NCBI GenBank assembly: GCA_009703055.1
Contig: WLGW01000002.1
Coordinates: 1 to 62,963, forward strand
Direction of reading: 5' to 3'
Length of the DNA stretch: 62,963 nucleotides
Source of the DNA: Actinomycetota bacterium
GTDB taxonomy: Bacteria > Actinomycetota > Acidimicrobiia > Acidimicrobiales > Ilumatobacteraceae
Part shown: positions 24,983 through 33,860 of the stretch, piece after piece
Position numbering within the stretch: the stretch's first letter is position 1
Layout of the letters: the number at the start of each line of letters is the position of its first letter
The notes under the pieces: model-generated
What the model was told of the DNA's origin: nothing
Database searches by the model: none
The model's input: only the letters and a program-made list of their open reading frames with translations
Program-made: the position numbers and the translations under genes

Positions 24983-27304
24983 ATGAATACCAACGGCTTG
25001 TCATCCGCTGAAGTCGCCGAGCGGGTCGCCGCGGGACAAACGAATGTTGCAGAGACAAAAACTTCTCGCAGTTTCAGCGAAATCTTCCGAGCAAATGTGT
25101 TCACACGCTTCAACGCCGTGCTTGGTGCTCTCTTTGTTGTGGTCATCTTTGCCGGCTCCATCGCTGATGGACTTTTTGGTTTCCCTCTTATTGCCAACTC
25201 AGCAATCGGCATCATCCAAGAATGGATTGCAAAAAGAAAACTTGATCGGCTTGCTTTTATGCACGCACCAACAGCAACGGTGATTCGTGATGGTATGCCC
25301 ATTGATATCCATACAAACGATGTCGTGCTCGGTGATCTCATCGTCTTACGCGCTGGAGACCAAATTCCAGCTGATGGCACCGTTGTCGATGGCACTGGTC
25401 TTGAAGTCAACGAAGCGAACCTCACCGGCGAGATGGATGCAGTCCCCAAAGACACCGACGACCAAGTGATGTCCGGGACAATTGTGACAGCCGGCGTTGG
25501 TCGATTCATCGCAGAGTCTGTCGGCACTGATGCATACGTTCATCGCATCTCTGCAGAAGCAAAAGTCTTTACTCGCGCACCATCCGAGATTCAGAACTCC
25601 ATCAACAAACTATTGAAGTACATCACTTGGATTCTTGTTTTTGCTGCTCCACTACAGATCTGGTCACAGTTCCGACTCAATGAAGTTGACAACTGGCGCG
25701 ATTCAGCTATTCGTGCAGTCGGCGGACTTGTCGGTCTGGTTCCTGAAGGTTTAGTCCTCCTCACAACGCTCGCTTTTTTGAGTGCAGCGTTGAAGTTGAC
25801 CCGTGAGCAAGTTCTTGTTCAAGAGCTCCCCGCAGTGGAAGGACTCGCACGAGTCAGTGTTGTCTGCATCGACAAGACAGGAACAATAACCACGGGAAAC
25901 ATTGTCTTTGAAGGCATTGAGATACTTGATGACACCGATGAGTCAACAGTGCGCGCTGCGCTTGGTGCGCTCGCCGATGACCCCGCAGCGAACAACACTC
26001 TCACCACCATCGGCGATGCAGTGCATCCACCAAAAGACTGGATTGCAGGGGCACTCGTTCCATTCGATTCTTCTCGCAAGTGGAAGGCGAACGCTTACGA
26101 AGGACGTGGTACGTGGTACCTCGGAGCGCCCGAGATGTTGGCATCAAATAACGAAGCCCTTCTCGCACAGGTTGCACAGCACGCCGATACCGGTCGTCGC
26201 GTCATGCTCGTTGCGCACTCCTCCATCACAGCACCAACAACGGATCTTCCTTCAGACCTAACCGCTATCGCAATTGTTCTTCTTCGAGAAGAAGTCCGTG
26301 AGGACGCCGCAGAAACTCTCTCGTATTTCCGCGAACAAGGCGTGCGCGTCATTGTGATCTCTGGCGACAATCCACACACCGTGGGCGCAATCGCACGCGT
26401 GGTCGGTCTGGATGGCCGTGAGCCGATTGATGCGCGCACGATGGGCACAACAGTTGAAGAAATTTCTCAGTCGTTACAACGTGGAAATGTCTTTGGTCGT
26501 GTTTCTCCAGAGCAGAAGCGCACAGTCGTGCAAGCATTACAAGAACAAGGTGAAGTCGTTGCAATGACCGGCGACGGCGTCAACGATGCATTGGCACTCA
26601 AGCGTGCAGACATCGGAATTGCAATGAACAACGGAGCACCTGCAACGAAAGCTGTTGCGCAGTTGATTCTTCTTGATGGTCGTTTCTCGCACTTGCCATC
26701 TGTTCTTGCCGAAGGACGTCGCGTGATTGGCAACGTAGAACGCGTTGCCAACCTTTTCCTCGCAAAGAATGCAATGAGCCTTGTAGCAATCATCGGAGCT
26801 GCGGTCGCAGGAATTCAGTTCCCCATTCTTCCCCGACACATGACGTTGATCTCCACGGTGACGATTGGTATCCCTGCATTCATTCTGGCGCTGGGTCCGA
26901 ACCCTCGTCGCTACGTACCTGGCCTCTTGAAGCGAGTGCTTTCATTCGCAGTACCAGCGGGAGCAATTGCAGGCATTGCTGTTGTTGCCGCCAACGCAGT
27001 ATCCGATGACAATTCAGGCACCGGCGCCACAATGGCCGCACTCATGAGTTTCTTCGCCATCTTGTTCATTCTGTCTCGCCCACTCAAGGGCTGGAAGATG
27101 GCGTTACTGCTTTCGATGATCGGACTTGCCGTGACGGCATATGTGACACCGTTGGGCTCCAACTTCTTCGGATTCACTCACGATGTCACTCTGACCACAC
27201 GCTCCGCCATCGTCGGCGGAATCGCAATGGTGTGTATTTCAGGCGTTAACCGCGTGAGGTCACGCTGGCTCGAGGAAAAACCCGAAGGAAGTTCCCCGAA
27301 TTAA
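24983..27304 (+). CDS. Cation P-type ATPase, CtpE-like
   Basis: 773-residue P-type ATPase. It has actuator TGE (148-150), a membrane motif GLVPEGLVLLTTLAF (about 251-265), phosphorylation DKTGT (297-301) and hinge GDGVNDALAL. There is no N-terminal heavy-metal domain and no CPC. The PEGL segment is characteristic of mycobacterial CtpE, described as a calcium transporter, so Ca2+ is the best guess. About ten membrane helices. The ATG lies about 60 nt after the DUF4395 gene. The 3' end overlaps the convergent amidohydrolase by 59 nt. Confidence 0.85.
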   Translation: MNTNGLSSAEVAERVAAGQTNVAETKTSRSFSEIFRANVFTRFNAVLGALFVVVIFAGSIADGLFGFPLIANSAIGIIQEWIAKRKLDRLAFMHAPTATVIRDGMPIDIHTNDVVLGDLIVLRAGDQIPADGTVVDGTGLEVNEANLTGEMDAVPKDTDDQVMSGTIVTAGVGRFIAESVGTDAYVHRISAEAKVFTRAPSEIQNSINKLLKYITWILVFAAPLQIWSQFRLNEVDNWRDSAIRAVGGLVGLVPEGLVLLTTLAFLSAALKLTREQVLVQELPAVEGLARVSVVCIDKTGTITTGNIVFEGIEILDDTDESTVRAALGALADDPAANNTLTTIGDAVHPPKDWIAGALVPFDSSRKWKANAYEGRGTWYLGAPEMLASNNEALLAQVAQHADTGRRVMLVAHSSITAPTTDLPSDLTAIAIVLLREEVREDAAETLSYFREQGVRVIVISGDNPHTVGAIARVVGLDGREPIDARTMGTTVEEISQSLQRGNVFGRVSPEQKRTVVQALQEQGEVVAMTGDGVNDALALKRADIGIAMNNGAPATKAVAQLILLDGRFSHLPSVLAEGRRVIGNVERVANLFLAKNAMSLVAIIGAAVAGIQFPILPRHMTLISTVTIGIPAFILALGPNPRRYVPGLLKRVLSFAVPAGAIAGIAVVAANAVSDDNSGTGATMAALMSFFAILFILSRPLKGWKMALLLSMIGLAVTAYVTPLGSNFFGFTHDVTLTTRSAIVGGIAMVCISGVNRVRSRWLEEKPEGSSPN

Positions 27305-28433
27305 ACTTGTCGACTGACGCCTGCGGCACATTTTGCATGCATGCTTCGAAACGAGCAATTGGGTCGCGACCACCTTCGGTGTGCGGGTAATCACTCGAGA
27401 ACAGATACAACTCGTCGTTTGAATGATCAATCAAGCGAGCAACATCTTCAAAGACGAATGGTGTGAACGCCATCTGCTCGGTGATTTGCTCCGAAGGAAG
27501 ACGAGTAAAGCTCTTCAAGCGCTCATCCACCCGTGAATACGCCTTGTGTGTTTGATCGAGACGCACCAATGTCTCAGGCACCCAACCAGCACCAAGTTCC
27601 ACCGATGCCATCTTCAAACGTGGGAACTCTTCAAGGATGCCGTCCATCACCATCATGCCGATGAAGGTTTCGATTCCTTGATGCAGAACAACCGCATCAC
27701 GCGCCCTGACGTTCTCACCGCCACCCATCCAGTCTTTGGTGGCTGCACGTCCGTTGTTGCTCCAGCCTGGATGCAACTGCAATGGGTTACCACCAACATG
27801 GAACACCAAAGGAACTTGCGCTTCTTGCAACAATGCCCAGATGGGGTTGTAATCAACATGAGTTGGTGAGCGATCTCCGGCAAGACGATGCGGAATCCAC
27901 ATCGCTTCCAGACCGTTGTCGAGGGACCATTTCACTTCTTCCAGTGCAAGCTCTGGATTCTCTAAAGGAATTGCAGCAACACCCATGAGACGGTCATCAA
28001 TGGAACAGAAGTCAGCCATGTGACGGTTATGCGCACGCGCACCGCCATAGCGCAGACGATCTTCAATCTTCTTCGAAGGAGAGAACGGCATATGCAAACT
28101 GTGAGTTGCGAAAACAATCTGCTTCATGAAGCCCAACATGTCGTTGGCGATAACACGATCTTTATTGTCGAATGCACCAAGGGCCTGAATCTCTTTGACT
28201 TCAGTGATCATGCGATCACCCAAAGCAACAAGCGACTGGCGATGATCATCAGAGTGGCGCGATCCGTTATCGACAATGACCGCGACTTCTTCGTCTGTCA
28301 CCAATGAACGGCCGTAGTCAACCAAGGGCAACTCTTCACGAATGTCGGGGTCGGCATACTTCCGAAGGAAATCAGGAAGCTCCATGATGTGAGTATCTGC
28401 GTCATACAGAATGCGATCGCCTGCGTATGTCAT
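27246..28433 (-). CDS. Amidohydrolase-2 family metal-dependent hydrolase
   Basis: 395-residue TIM-barrel protein of the ACMSD/amidohydrolase-2 group. Metal-site segments are DADTHIMELPDFL near the N-terminus, VFHVGGNPLQLH in the middle and FSSDYPHTEGG (catalytic Asp) near the C-terminus. Members decarboxylate or hydrolyse aromatic or cyclic acids. The last 20 codons overlap the convergent ATPase. A 20-bp inverted repeat sits in the divergent space before surE. Substrate unknown. Confidence 0.85.
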   Translation of the reverse strand: MTYAGDRILYDADTHIMELPDFLRKYADPDIREELPLVDYGRSLVTDEEVAVIVDNGSRHSDDHRQSLVALGDRMITEVKEIQALGAFDNKDRVIANDMLGFMKQIVFATHSLHMPFSPSKKIEDRLRYGGARAHNRHMADFCSIDDRLMGVAAIPLENPELALEEVKWSLDNGLEAMWIPHRLAGDRSPTHVDYNPIWALLQEAQVPLVFHVGGNPLQLHPGWSNNGRAATKDWMGGGENVRARDAVVLHQGIETFIGMMVMDGILEEFPRLKMASVELGAGWVPETLVRLDQTHKAYSRVDERLKSFTRLPSEQITEQMAFTPFVFEDVARLIDHSNDELYLFSSDYPHTEGGRDPIARFEACMQNVPQASVDKFNSGNFLRVFPRASVTSRG

Positions 28434-28518
28434 GTGGGTCCCCCTCCACTACCTGCTGGCACTGCGACCAACAGAAACGAACCGTACCACCCACATCTAA
28501 GCGTTGAAAGAGTCCAAA

Positions 28519-28538
28519 ATGTCATCTTCAAATGACAT
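28519..28538. promoter_or_regulatory. Inverted repeat ATGTCAT-N6-ATGACAT
   Basis: Perfect 7-base arms with 6-base spacing in the roughly 150-base divergent region between the amidohydrolase and surE. It could be an operator for either gene. It has no T-run. Confidence 0.5.
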
Positions 28539-28580
28539 CCGCGTAAGTCCCTGTTCATCCAGATGAGGCAAACTGTCCAC

Positions 28581-29423
28581 ATGCGAATTCTGGTGACGAA
28601 CGATGACGGTATTGACTCAGTAGGGCTTCATGTTCTCGCGCGGGCAATGCGTCCCTTCGGAGAAGTCGTGATCGCTGCACCCGACCAGGAGTACTCGGGG
28701 GCCGGTGCAGCAATTGGTGCCCTTCACATCATCCAGCCCGAGGTGCACGAACGCCACGTGGAAGGGATTGACACCTCGTGGGCCATCTCTGGTCCACCCG
28801 CATTGTGTGTGTTCTTTGCCCGACTCGGTGTCTTTGGCGCTCCATTTGATCTCGTCGTCTCTGGCATTAATCCAGGCGCAAACGTTGGCCGCTCGGTGTA
28901 TCACTCCGGAACTGTGGGGGCCGCAATCACAGCGCGTAACGGCGGCATCAGTGGCATCGCCGTGAGCCAGGCCGTCACTGGCTTTGGTGTTGAAGGCCAA
29001 GGCTGGGACGATGCGGTTAAGGGTCAGAAGTGGGACACCGCCGCGACTGTTGCCGCATCAGTGGTGCAGGGCTATCTCGCAAACACTCCAACGGAACCAG
29101 TCGTCATCAATGTCAATGTGCCGAACTGTGATCTTGCCGACATCAAGGGTTGGCGTCGCACCGGAGTGGGCCACATTGTTCCTCGCGCAATGTCAAGTGC
29201 AACTCTCGAAGCTAAAGAGGGATACGTCGGTTCGTATTACGTGCGCATGAACTACGGCGAGCCCACTCAGATGCATGCGGCTACCGATGGCGGCGCCGTT
29301 GAGAACGGTGAAGTGGCAATCACCTATCTCGGACGTCTTGATGATGTTGCCCATCACGGGACTGAAGAGATTCACAGCGAACTCACGGCTCTCGTTGGTG
29401 AGTCGAACACTCTGCACTCTTAA
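28581..29423 (+). CDS. surE: 5'/3'-nucleotidase SurE
   Basis: SurE phosphatase releases phosphate from nucleoside monophosphates in stationary phase or stress. The start MRILVTNDDG and the metal site (NDD, then SGINPGANVG and YHSGTVGAA) are classic. The length (about 280) is normal. The track ORF begins six codons upstream; ATG 28581 matches the family start. Convergent genes are absent; the SCO6745-type gene follows 33 nt on, so they are probably co-transcribed. Confidence 0.92.
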   Translation: MRILVTNDDGIDSVGLHVLARAMRPFGEVVIAAPDQEYSGAGAAIGALHIIQPEVHERHVEGIDTSWAISGPPALCVFFARLGVFGAPFDLVVSGINPGANVGRSVYHSGTVGAAITARNGGISGIAVSQAVTGFGVEGQGWDDAVKGQKWDTAATVAASVVQGYLANTPTEPVVINVNVPNCDLADIKGWRRTGVGHIVPRAMSSATLEAKEGYVGSYYVRMNYGEPTQMHAATDGGAVENGEVAITYLGRLDDVAHHGTEEIHSELTALVGESNTLHS

Positions 29424-29455
29424 TCAAGCAGAAGAACCTGCACTACGGTCTATCC

Positions 29456-30325
29456 ATGACCGATTGGGCTGACCTCACACGACGCGCGTCATTTGCATCG
29501 CATCAATTTCTCGGCTGGATCTTTTGGGATCAACGTGCCAAAGACAATCTCGCAGCGCTCGGTGTCCCTGATGGCCTCGGCCACTACATCACTAACCGAA
29601 GTGCGCCTCTCGCAATTGCTGGCCCTGAAGCAGTCTTTGCCGCTTTCTACACAATCAAGCGGGAGTTCATTCAGTTCTCCCTTGCTCACGCCACACCTCA
29701 CATCAAGAACTGGCACGATGTCACCGTTGCGCGCGATGCCGCAGTGCGCGCCGGTCTTGAAGAGATGACGCCGCAGATTATTGAACCTTTTGGAGCATTG
29801 GCAGAGGACCTATGGAAGACAGTTGATGCAATTCCCGCATCCGGACGCGTCCTCTTTGCCACACACAAAGCCTGGCCGCGGCCAACGGACCCATTGATGT
29901 CTGCATGGAATGCACTGAACTGCATTCGTGAATGGCGCGGTGATTCTCACTTCGGAATCTTGGTGAACGACAACATCGGTCTTGTGGAAGCAGGACTGCT
30001 TCACGATGCATGGATGGGATACCCAAAGGAATGGATTCCGCGCAGCCGAGGTGCAGATGATGCAGAAATTGCAATCGGACTAGAGACCTTGGCTGCACGC
30101 GGTTTCGTGACTGACGGTGTCGTCAACGAGGCAGGTGTTACCTACAGGCAAGAAGTAGAAGAACGCACCGATGCTTTGTGCACGACGGTATGGAAACACT
30201 TCGGTGAACAGAACACTGTGAAACTCTTAGAAATCCTTGAGCCAGTAGGTGAACGCTACGTTCAGCACATTAATGAGATTGCCGGAGAAAACTGGATGCC
30301 CGCGGCGCGACCACGTCGCCGCTAG
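29456..30325 (+). CDS. SCO6745-family protein
   Basis: 289 residues, all-helical. The pattern (FLGWIFWDQRAKDNLAALG, GYFAGRSAPLG-like ITNRSAPLAIAGPE, WNALNCIREWRGDSHF) matches actinobacterial SCO6745 proteins, named after a Streptomyces gene of unknown role and predicted to have an HTH-like region. Its stop TAG is directly followed by the reverse stop of the DUF2071 gene. Cytoplasmic; function unknown. Confidence 0.8.
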   Translation: MTDWADLTRRASFASHQFLGWIFWDQRAKDNLAALGVPDGLGHYITNRSAPLAIAGPEAVFAAFYTIKREFIQFSLAHATPHIKNWHDVTVARDAAVRAGLEEMTPQIIEPFGALAEDLWKTVDAIPASGRVLFATHKAWPRPTDPLMSAWNALNCIREWRGDSHFGILVNDNIGLVEAGLLHDAWMGYPKEWIPRSRGADDAEIAIGLETLAARGFVTDGVVNEAGVTYRQEVEERTDALCTTVWKHFGEQNTVKLLEILEPVGERYVQHINEIAGENWMPAARPRRR

Positions 30326-31036
30326 TTACTTCGATCGGTGTGGCATACCAATGCGCACTGAGACGCCGGGCGAGAACATCACATGAGGCTCACCTGTTGG
30401 TGCCGGAATTCCCGCACGAACAATCAAACTGTCTTCCAGATGCGTTAACGATGCCGAGTGCAAAGTCCACGGTTCATGATCAACGGGCGCATACATCAAA
30501 GATGACCCAATCCCCTTGGAATACAAACCCCAACGCGCTGTGAGAAAGTTCGACAGTTCATCGGGCTGTTCAATCTTTGCACCCACCTGCACTTCAATCT
30601 TCGTTGATGCAACATCGGGCCATCGACGGCGAACCGACGTTGACAACGTGCTGCCCACCAACTCATTCGATGCTTTGCCCCAGCAATACGGCAAGAGATA
30701 CGTGGTCCGCGCAACAAGTGCAGGCGCCAGTCGATTGACATCAAGCGAGAAGAACCACACACCAGGAATGCCATTGCGTTTCACATAAGTGCGCACATTG
30801 ACTTCAGGGAAATCTCCGAAATAAGGAACAGGTGGAAGCTTTGGCACTCCCACATCACGCATGGAGAATGGGATGAGGCCCACATAAGCGCTTCCTTCAA
30901 ATGTGTCCACCTCGAGACCTGCGGGCAACATCGCTTGAATCACAGATGGCTCGTATTTCCAGTGCAGATAGGCAAGATCTGTCCATCGTTGTGTCATCAC
31001 GGCACGCTTCACAGGATTTGGGCACGATGTTTTCAC
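30326..31036 (-). CDS. DUF2071 (YqjF-like) protein
   Basis: 236 residues. The signatures AYLHWKYEPSVIQAMLPAGLEVDTF, GLIPFSMRDV and a middle beta region with VWFFSLDVNRLAPALVARTTYLLPY match DUF2071. The B. subtilis member YqjF is linked to nitroaromatic stress, but the biochemical role is not known. M14 (MTQRWTDLAYLHW) may be the true start, 39 bases in. It abuts the convergent gene with no spacer. Confidence 0.85.
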   Translation of the reverse strand: MKTSCPNPVKRAVMTQRWTDLAYLHWKYEPSVIQAMLPAGLEVDTFEGSAYVGLIPFSMRDVGVPKLPPVPYFGDFPEVNVRTYVKRNGIPGVWFFSLDVNRLAPALVARTTYLLPYCWGKASNELVGSTLSTSVRRRWPDVASTKIEVQVGAKIEQPDELSNFLTARWGLYSKGIGSSLMYAPVDHEPWTLHSASLTHLEDSLIVRAGIPAPTGEPHVMFSPGVSVRIGMPHRSK

Positions 31037-31102
31037 CCCTTCAACCTACGCAAGAAGTATGAAATGGGGAATGGGATGCTTGTCACTGGGGTTAAATGGA
31101 GC

Positions 31103-31534
31103 ATGGCTCATTACGTCGCAACTGTTCCTTCAACAAAGTCAGCCGAGGACGCATTCACGTATATGTCCGACTTGCGCAACTTTGCAGAGTGGGATCGTGG
31201 CATCAAGAAAGTGGTGCAGGTCAAGGGAGATGGTCCGGGTCTAGGAACCGTGTATGACATCACCGTTCGCGGAAAAGGTGGCAAAGATTCTTCACTGCGT
31301 TATGAGACCCTTGAGTTTGAAGCCCCTCGCACCATGTTGGTCAAAGGTCGCAACAGCAAACTCACCTCAATCGATCGCATCACTGTCGTTCCAACAGCAA
31401 CTGGATGCGACGTCATCTACGACGCAGTCTTGAACTTCAACTGGTATCTCGCACCAATGAACTTTGCGTTGAACAAGGTATTTAACAAAGTGGGCGATGC
31501 AGCCATCGTTGGCTTGCGCAAAGTACTCGCGTAG
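31103..31534 (+). CDS. SRPBCC-family protein (polyketide cyclase/lipid-binding fold)
   Basis: 144 residues with START-like helix-grip fold: ATVPSTKSAEDAFTYMSDLRNFAEWDRGI, then strands YDITVRGKG, FEAPRTMLVKG, and a long C-terminal helix FALNKVFNKVGDAAIVGLRKVL. Binds a hydrophobic ligand; catalysis is not evident. The track ORF starts at 30935 and overlaps the DUF2071 gene; ATG 31103 (MAHYVATVPST) is the family-like start. ATG 31076 with GGGGAATGGG upstream is an alternative. Confidence 0.78.
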   Translation: MAHYVATVPSTKSAEDAFTYMSDLRNFAEWDRGIKKVVQVKGDGPGLGTVYDITVRGKGGKDSSLRYETLEFEAPRTMLVKGRNSKLTSIDRITVVPTATGCDVIYDAVLNFNWYLAPMNFALNKVFNKVGDAAIVGLRKVLA

Positions 31535-31537
31535 TTC

Positions 31538-31708
31538 TCACGGACAACCGAGTCCGTGCAAGTTGGCGCACTCGCGACACAACCAAGCAGTTCCGTCTGA
31601 AGTACTCCATGCCGTCGCGAACGGTGATTCACAAGACATGCAATTCTGCTTCTTCTTCAAATCAGGAAGATGCTGAAATTTCTGCTCTTCGTTCTCAGGC
31701 ATGAGCAT
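31538..31708 (-). CDS. Small putative zinc-ribbon protein
   Basis: A 56-residue ORF below the track cut-off. It reads CMSCESPF about residue 23 and WLCRECANLHGLG about 42, giving two CxxC knuckles 18 residues apart that could bind one zinc. No hydrophobic segment. It begins 31 nt after the TetR stop and might be the last gene of the VOC-TetR unit. No clear ribosome site. The paired CxxC motifs are the only evidence. Confidence 0.5.
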   Translation of the reverse strand: MLMPENEEQKFQHLPDLKKKQNCMSCESPFATAWSTSDGTAWLCRECANLHGLGCP

Positions 31709-31738
31709 TGAGAATAGTCGCGATGGACAAATGAGACA

Positions 31739-32341
31739 TCAGGTTTTGCTGTCTGTGATGTTCTGCAGAAAGAGGTATTGCAGATTTCGTACGTACGCCC
31801 GAACAGCTTCCTTCTCTTTTTCGCCTTGGACATCCATAGTTGCGAAGATGAAGGGCTCCAAGGCAGCCCATCCCATTTCCGTTGCCATACCAAGAGAAAA
31901 CCGGGCTTTCGTCTCCAGGTCGGCCTCTGCCATGTTTCGTTGAGTAATTGCATGCTGCAGTGCAGTACGGGGAACAGAAACTCCCGCACGTAATTCAGTT
32001 TCTGCTAGTTCCATCTCATCATCAAGAACTGAACGAACAACAGCACGCAGATAACTCTGGTCTTCTTTGAGTGCAAGCGGCACGGGAATCGGACTTCCAT
32101 GTGATTGTTCACGCACAAAGTCCGCGTGTTGTTCAACAAGTTGTGTCATTGCCGCTTGCAGTAATCCGTCTTTTCCACCGAAGTAGTGATGAACGAGACC
32201 GTGATTCACACCTGCTCGTTCCGCAATACCTCGCACACTCATCGCACGGGGTCCCACTTCACCCAGCATTTCTGCAGCGGCATTGATCAGTTTCTGTTCA
32301 CTGTCCACTCGGCTTCGGGTCGATCGCTCTGCAATGCTCAC
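31739..32341 (-). CDS. TetR-family transcription regulator
   Basis: 200 residues. The N-terminal HTH contains AAAEMLGEVGPRAMSVRGIAERAGVNHGLVHHYFGGKDGLL, the canonical TetR pattern. It is 3 nt downstream of the VOC gene, so both share a transcript. A near-palindromic 16-mer lies in the divergent space between the VOC gene and the FAH-family gene. It likely controls that divergon, with an aromatic or acyl ligand as effector (inference). Confidence 0.88.
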   Translation of the reverse strand: MSIAERSTRSRVDSEQKLINAAAEMLGEVGPRAMSVRGIAERAGVNHGLVHHYFGGKDGLLQAAMTQLVEQHADFVREQSHGSPIPVPLALKEDQSYLRAVVRSVLDDEMELAETELRAGVSVPRTALQHAITQRNMAEADLETKARFSLGMATEMGWAALEPFIFATMDVQGEKEKEAVRAYVRNLQYLFLQNITDSKT

Positions 32342-32344
32342 GCT

Positions 32345-32869
32345 TTACTGTCCCGCAGTTGCGTAATCAGTTATCTCCGCAAATGTCGCACCAGATTTGT
32401 GCTGAGCAACGAGCTTGTCGAAATCAACATTGATACCAATCGGATTGGCAGCAAACAGAGGTCCGGCCATAAATGCATCGGCCTCTTCCATCGTCAATGA
32501 GTCCACCTGCGTCTCCACTTGGTTGCCATCGGGGTCGCGGTAATACGCAGACAGAGTCATTCCGTGGTTGATTGTCCAATACGGATGAATTCCTTTTGCC
32601 TTCATTCGCTCAAACTGGCCGAAGAGATCTTCAAGCGATGCATACGTGAATGCGAAGTGCTCGACGCCACGTGCTTTCGGATTGTTGTCATCAAGATCCG
32701 GGATGTTCGCAATTGCAATGCGGTGATGCTCGTCGTCATACGAGATGAAGGTGATGAAGTCATTCTCATGACGTGCCTCGCCCTGCAGGAAGTCCTTCCA
32801 CCAGGCGACCATCTCTGTGTATTGAGAAGTCTTGAAAACGATGTGTGCGAATTTGACAGGTGAGGCCAT
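32345..32869 (-). CDS. VOC-family extradiol-dioxygenase-like protein
   Basis: 174 residues with VOC signatures: FAHIVFKTSQYTEMVAWW, HFAFTYASLEDL and a metal-ligand Glu in DPDGNQVETQV. His in AHIVFK, His in EHFAFT and this Glu would form the 2-His-1-Glu site. Divergent from a fumarylacetoacetate-hydrolase-family gene and followed by TetR, consistent with aromatic ring cleavage and downstream processing. An alternative is a non-catalytic VOC binder. Confidence 0.85.
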   Translation of the reverse strand: MASPVKFAHIVFKTSQYTEMVAWWKDFLQGEARHENDFITFISYDDEHHRIAIANIPDLDDNNPKARGVEHFAFTYASLEDLFGQFERMKAKGIHPYWTINHGMTLSAYYRDPDGNQVETQVDSLTMEEADAFMAGPLFAANPIGINVDFDKLVAQHKSGATFAEITDYATAGQ

Positions 32870-32890
32870 GAGAATCTCCGTATTGCCGTA

Positions 32891-32906
32891 TTAGACAGAT
32901 GACTAA
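32891..32906. promoter_or_regulatory. Near-palindrome TTAGACAGATGACTAA, candidate TetR operator
   Basis: Twelve of the sixteen positions pair about the centre. It lies 22 bases upstream of the VOC start and 21 bases upstream of the ATG of the divergent hydrolase, matching a shared operator. Confidence 0.45.
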
Positions 32907-32926
32907 ATAGGACTATAGTGCTGATT

Positions 32927-33775
32927 ATGAGCTTTCGTTTTGCCTGTCTGAATGGTCGCGCCCAACTTGTCGTGGGCCCTAACAACAATGTGGTCGACTT
33001 GGCCGAGGCGAGCGGTGGAAAGTTCTCTGCCGAGCCCATCGAGGCCTTCCGCCGTTGGGATGAAGTGCGCACATTTGCTGCCACTGTCACCGACCCCGGC
33101 ACACCCATCGATGTCACCACACTTGATGCACCATCACCATGGCCGTTGCAGTCATTCGGTATTGGCCTCAACTACAAGTCGCATGCAGAAGAAAGCGGAA
33201 TGGAGCCACCAAAGACTCCACTCACTTTTGCGAAGTTCTCCTCATCTATCGCTGGTGGCTACGCAGATGTTCCCGTCGTTGGCGGTGCTATCGACTGGGA
33301 AGTGGAACTCGTTGTCGTCATTGGTAGCGGTGGTCGCAATATCTCCAAGAAAGACGCATGGGATCACATCGCAGGTGTTGCCGTGGGCCAAGACATTTCC
33401 GACCGCGCGTTGCAGTTCGCAGCCTCACCACCACACTTCGACCTCGGTAAGAGCCGCAAAAACTACTCCCCCTTCGGCCCATGGCTTGTCGATGCAAAAG
33501 GCCTCGCGAATCGCGATGCCTTGCACATGACATGCACACTGAACGGCGAAGTCGTGCAGGACTCACTCACTGATGACCTCATCTTTGATGTTGGCGACAT
33601 CGTGGAGTATCTCTCGGGCATCGTGCAACTATTGCCAGGCGATGTCATCTTTACTGGTACACCAGGTGGTGTTGGCGTCAGCCGCAAGCCACCCGTTTTC
33701 CTCAAAGCTGGGGATGTCCTTGTCTCGACCATCGATGGAATCGGCACCACCACAAACCATTGCATCCAGGGATGA
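32927..33775 (+). CDS. Fumarylacetoacetate hydrolase-family protein
   Basis: FAH-fold enzyme, about 282 residues, cleaving C-C bonds or isomerising 2-keto acids (fumarylpyruvate, 2-hydroxyhepta-2,4-diene-dioate types). Core: GLNYKSHAEESGMEPP, DWEVELVVVIG (Glu metal ligand), AVGQDISDRALQ, and TGTPGGVGVSRKPPVFLKAGD. ATG 32927 is preferred over the GTG at 32918 used in the track. Divergent from the VOC dioxygenase, so both may act in one ring-cleavage route. Confidence 0.9.
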   Translation: MSFRFACLNGRAQLVVGPNNNVVDLAEASGGKFSAEPIEAFRRWDEVRTFAATVTDPGTPIDVTTLDAPSPWPLQSFGIGLNYKSHAEESGMEPPKTPLTFAKFSSSIAGGYADVPVVGGAIDWEVELVVVIGSGGRNISKKDAWDHIAGVAVGQDISDRALQFAASPPHFDLGKSRKNYSPFGPWLVDAKGLANRDALHMTCTLNGEVVQDSLTDDLIFDVGDIVEYLSGIVQLLPGDVIFTGTPGGVGVSRKPPVFLKAGDVLVSTIDGIGTTTNHCIQG

Positions 33776-33860
33776 GCCCCATTTCCTAAATGGGCTCTAC
33801 TCATTGAGGAATTCCTAAACAGAACTAAGTTGAGACAAACTTCAACTTAAGGGTGTGGTC

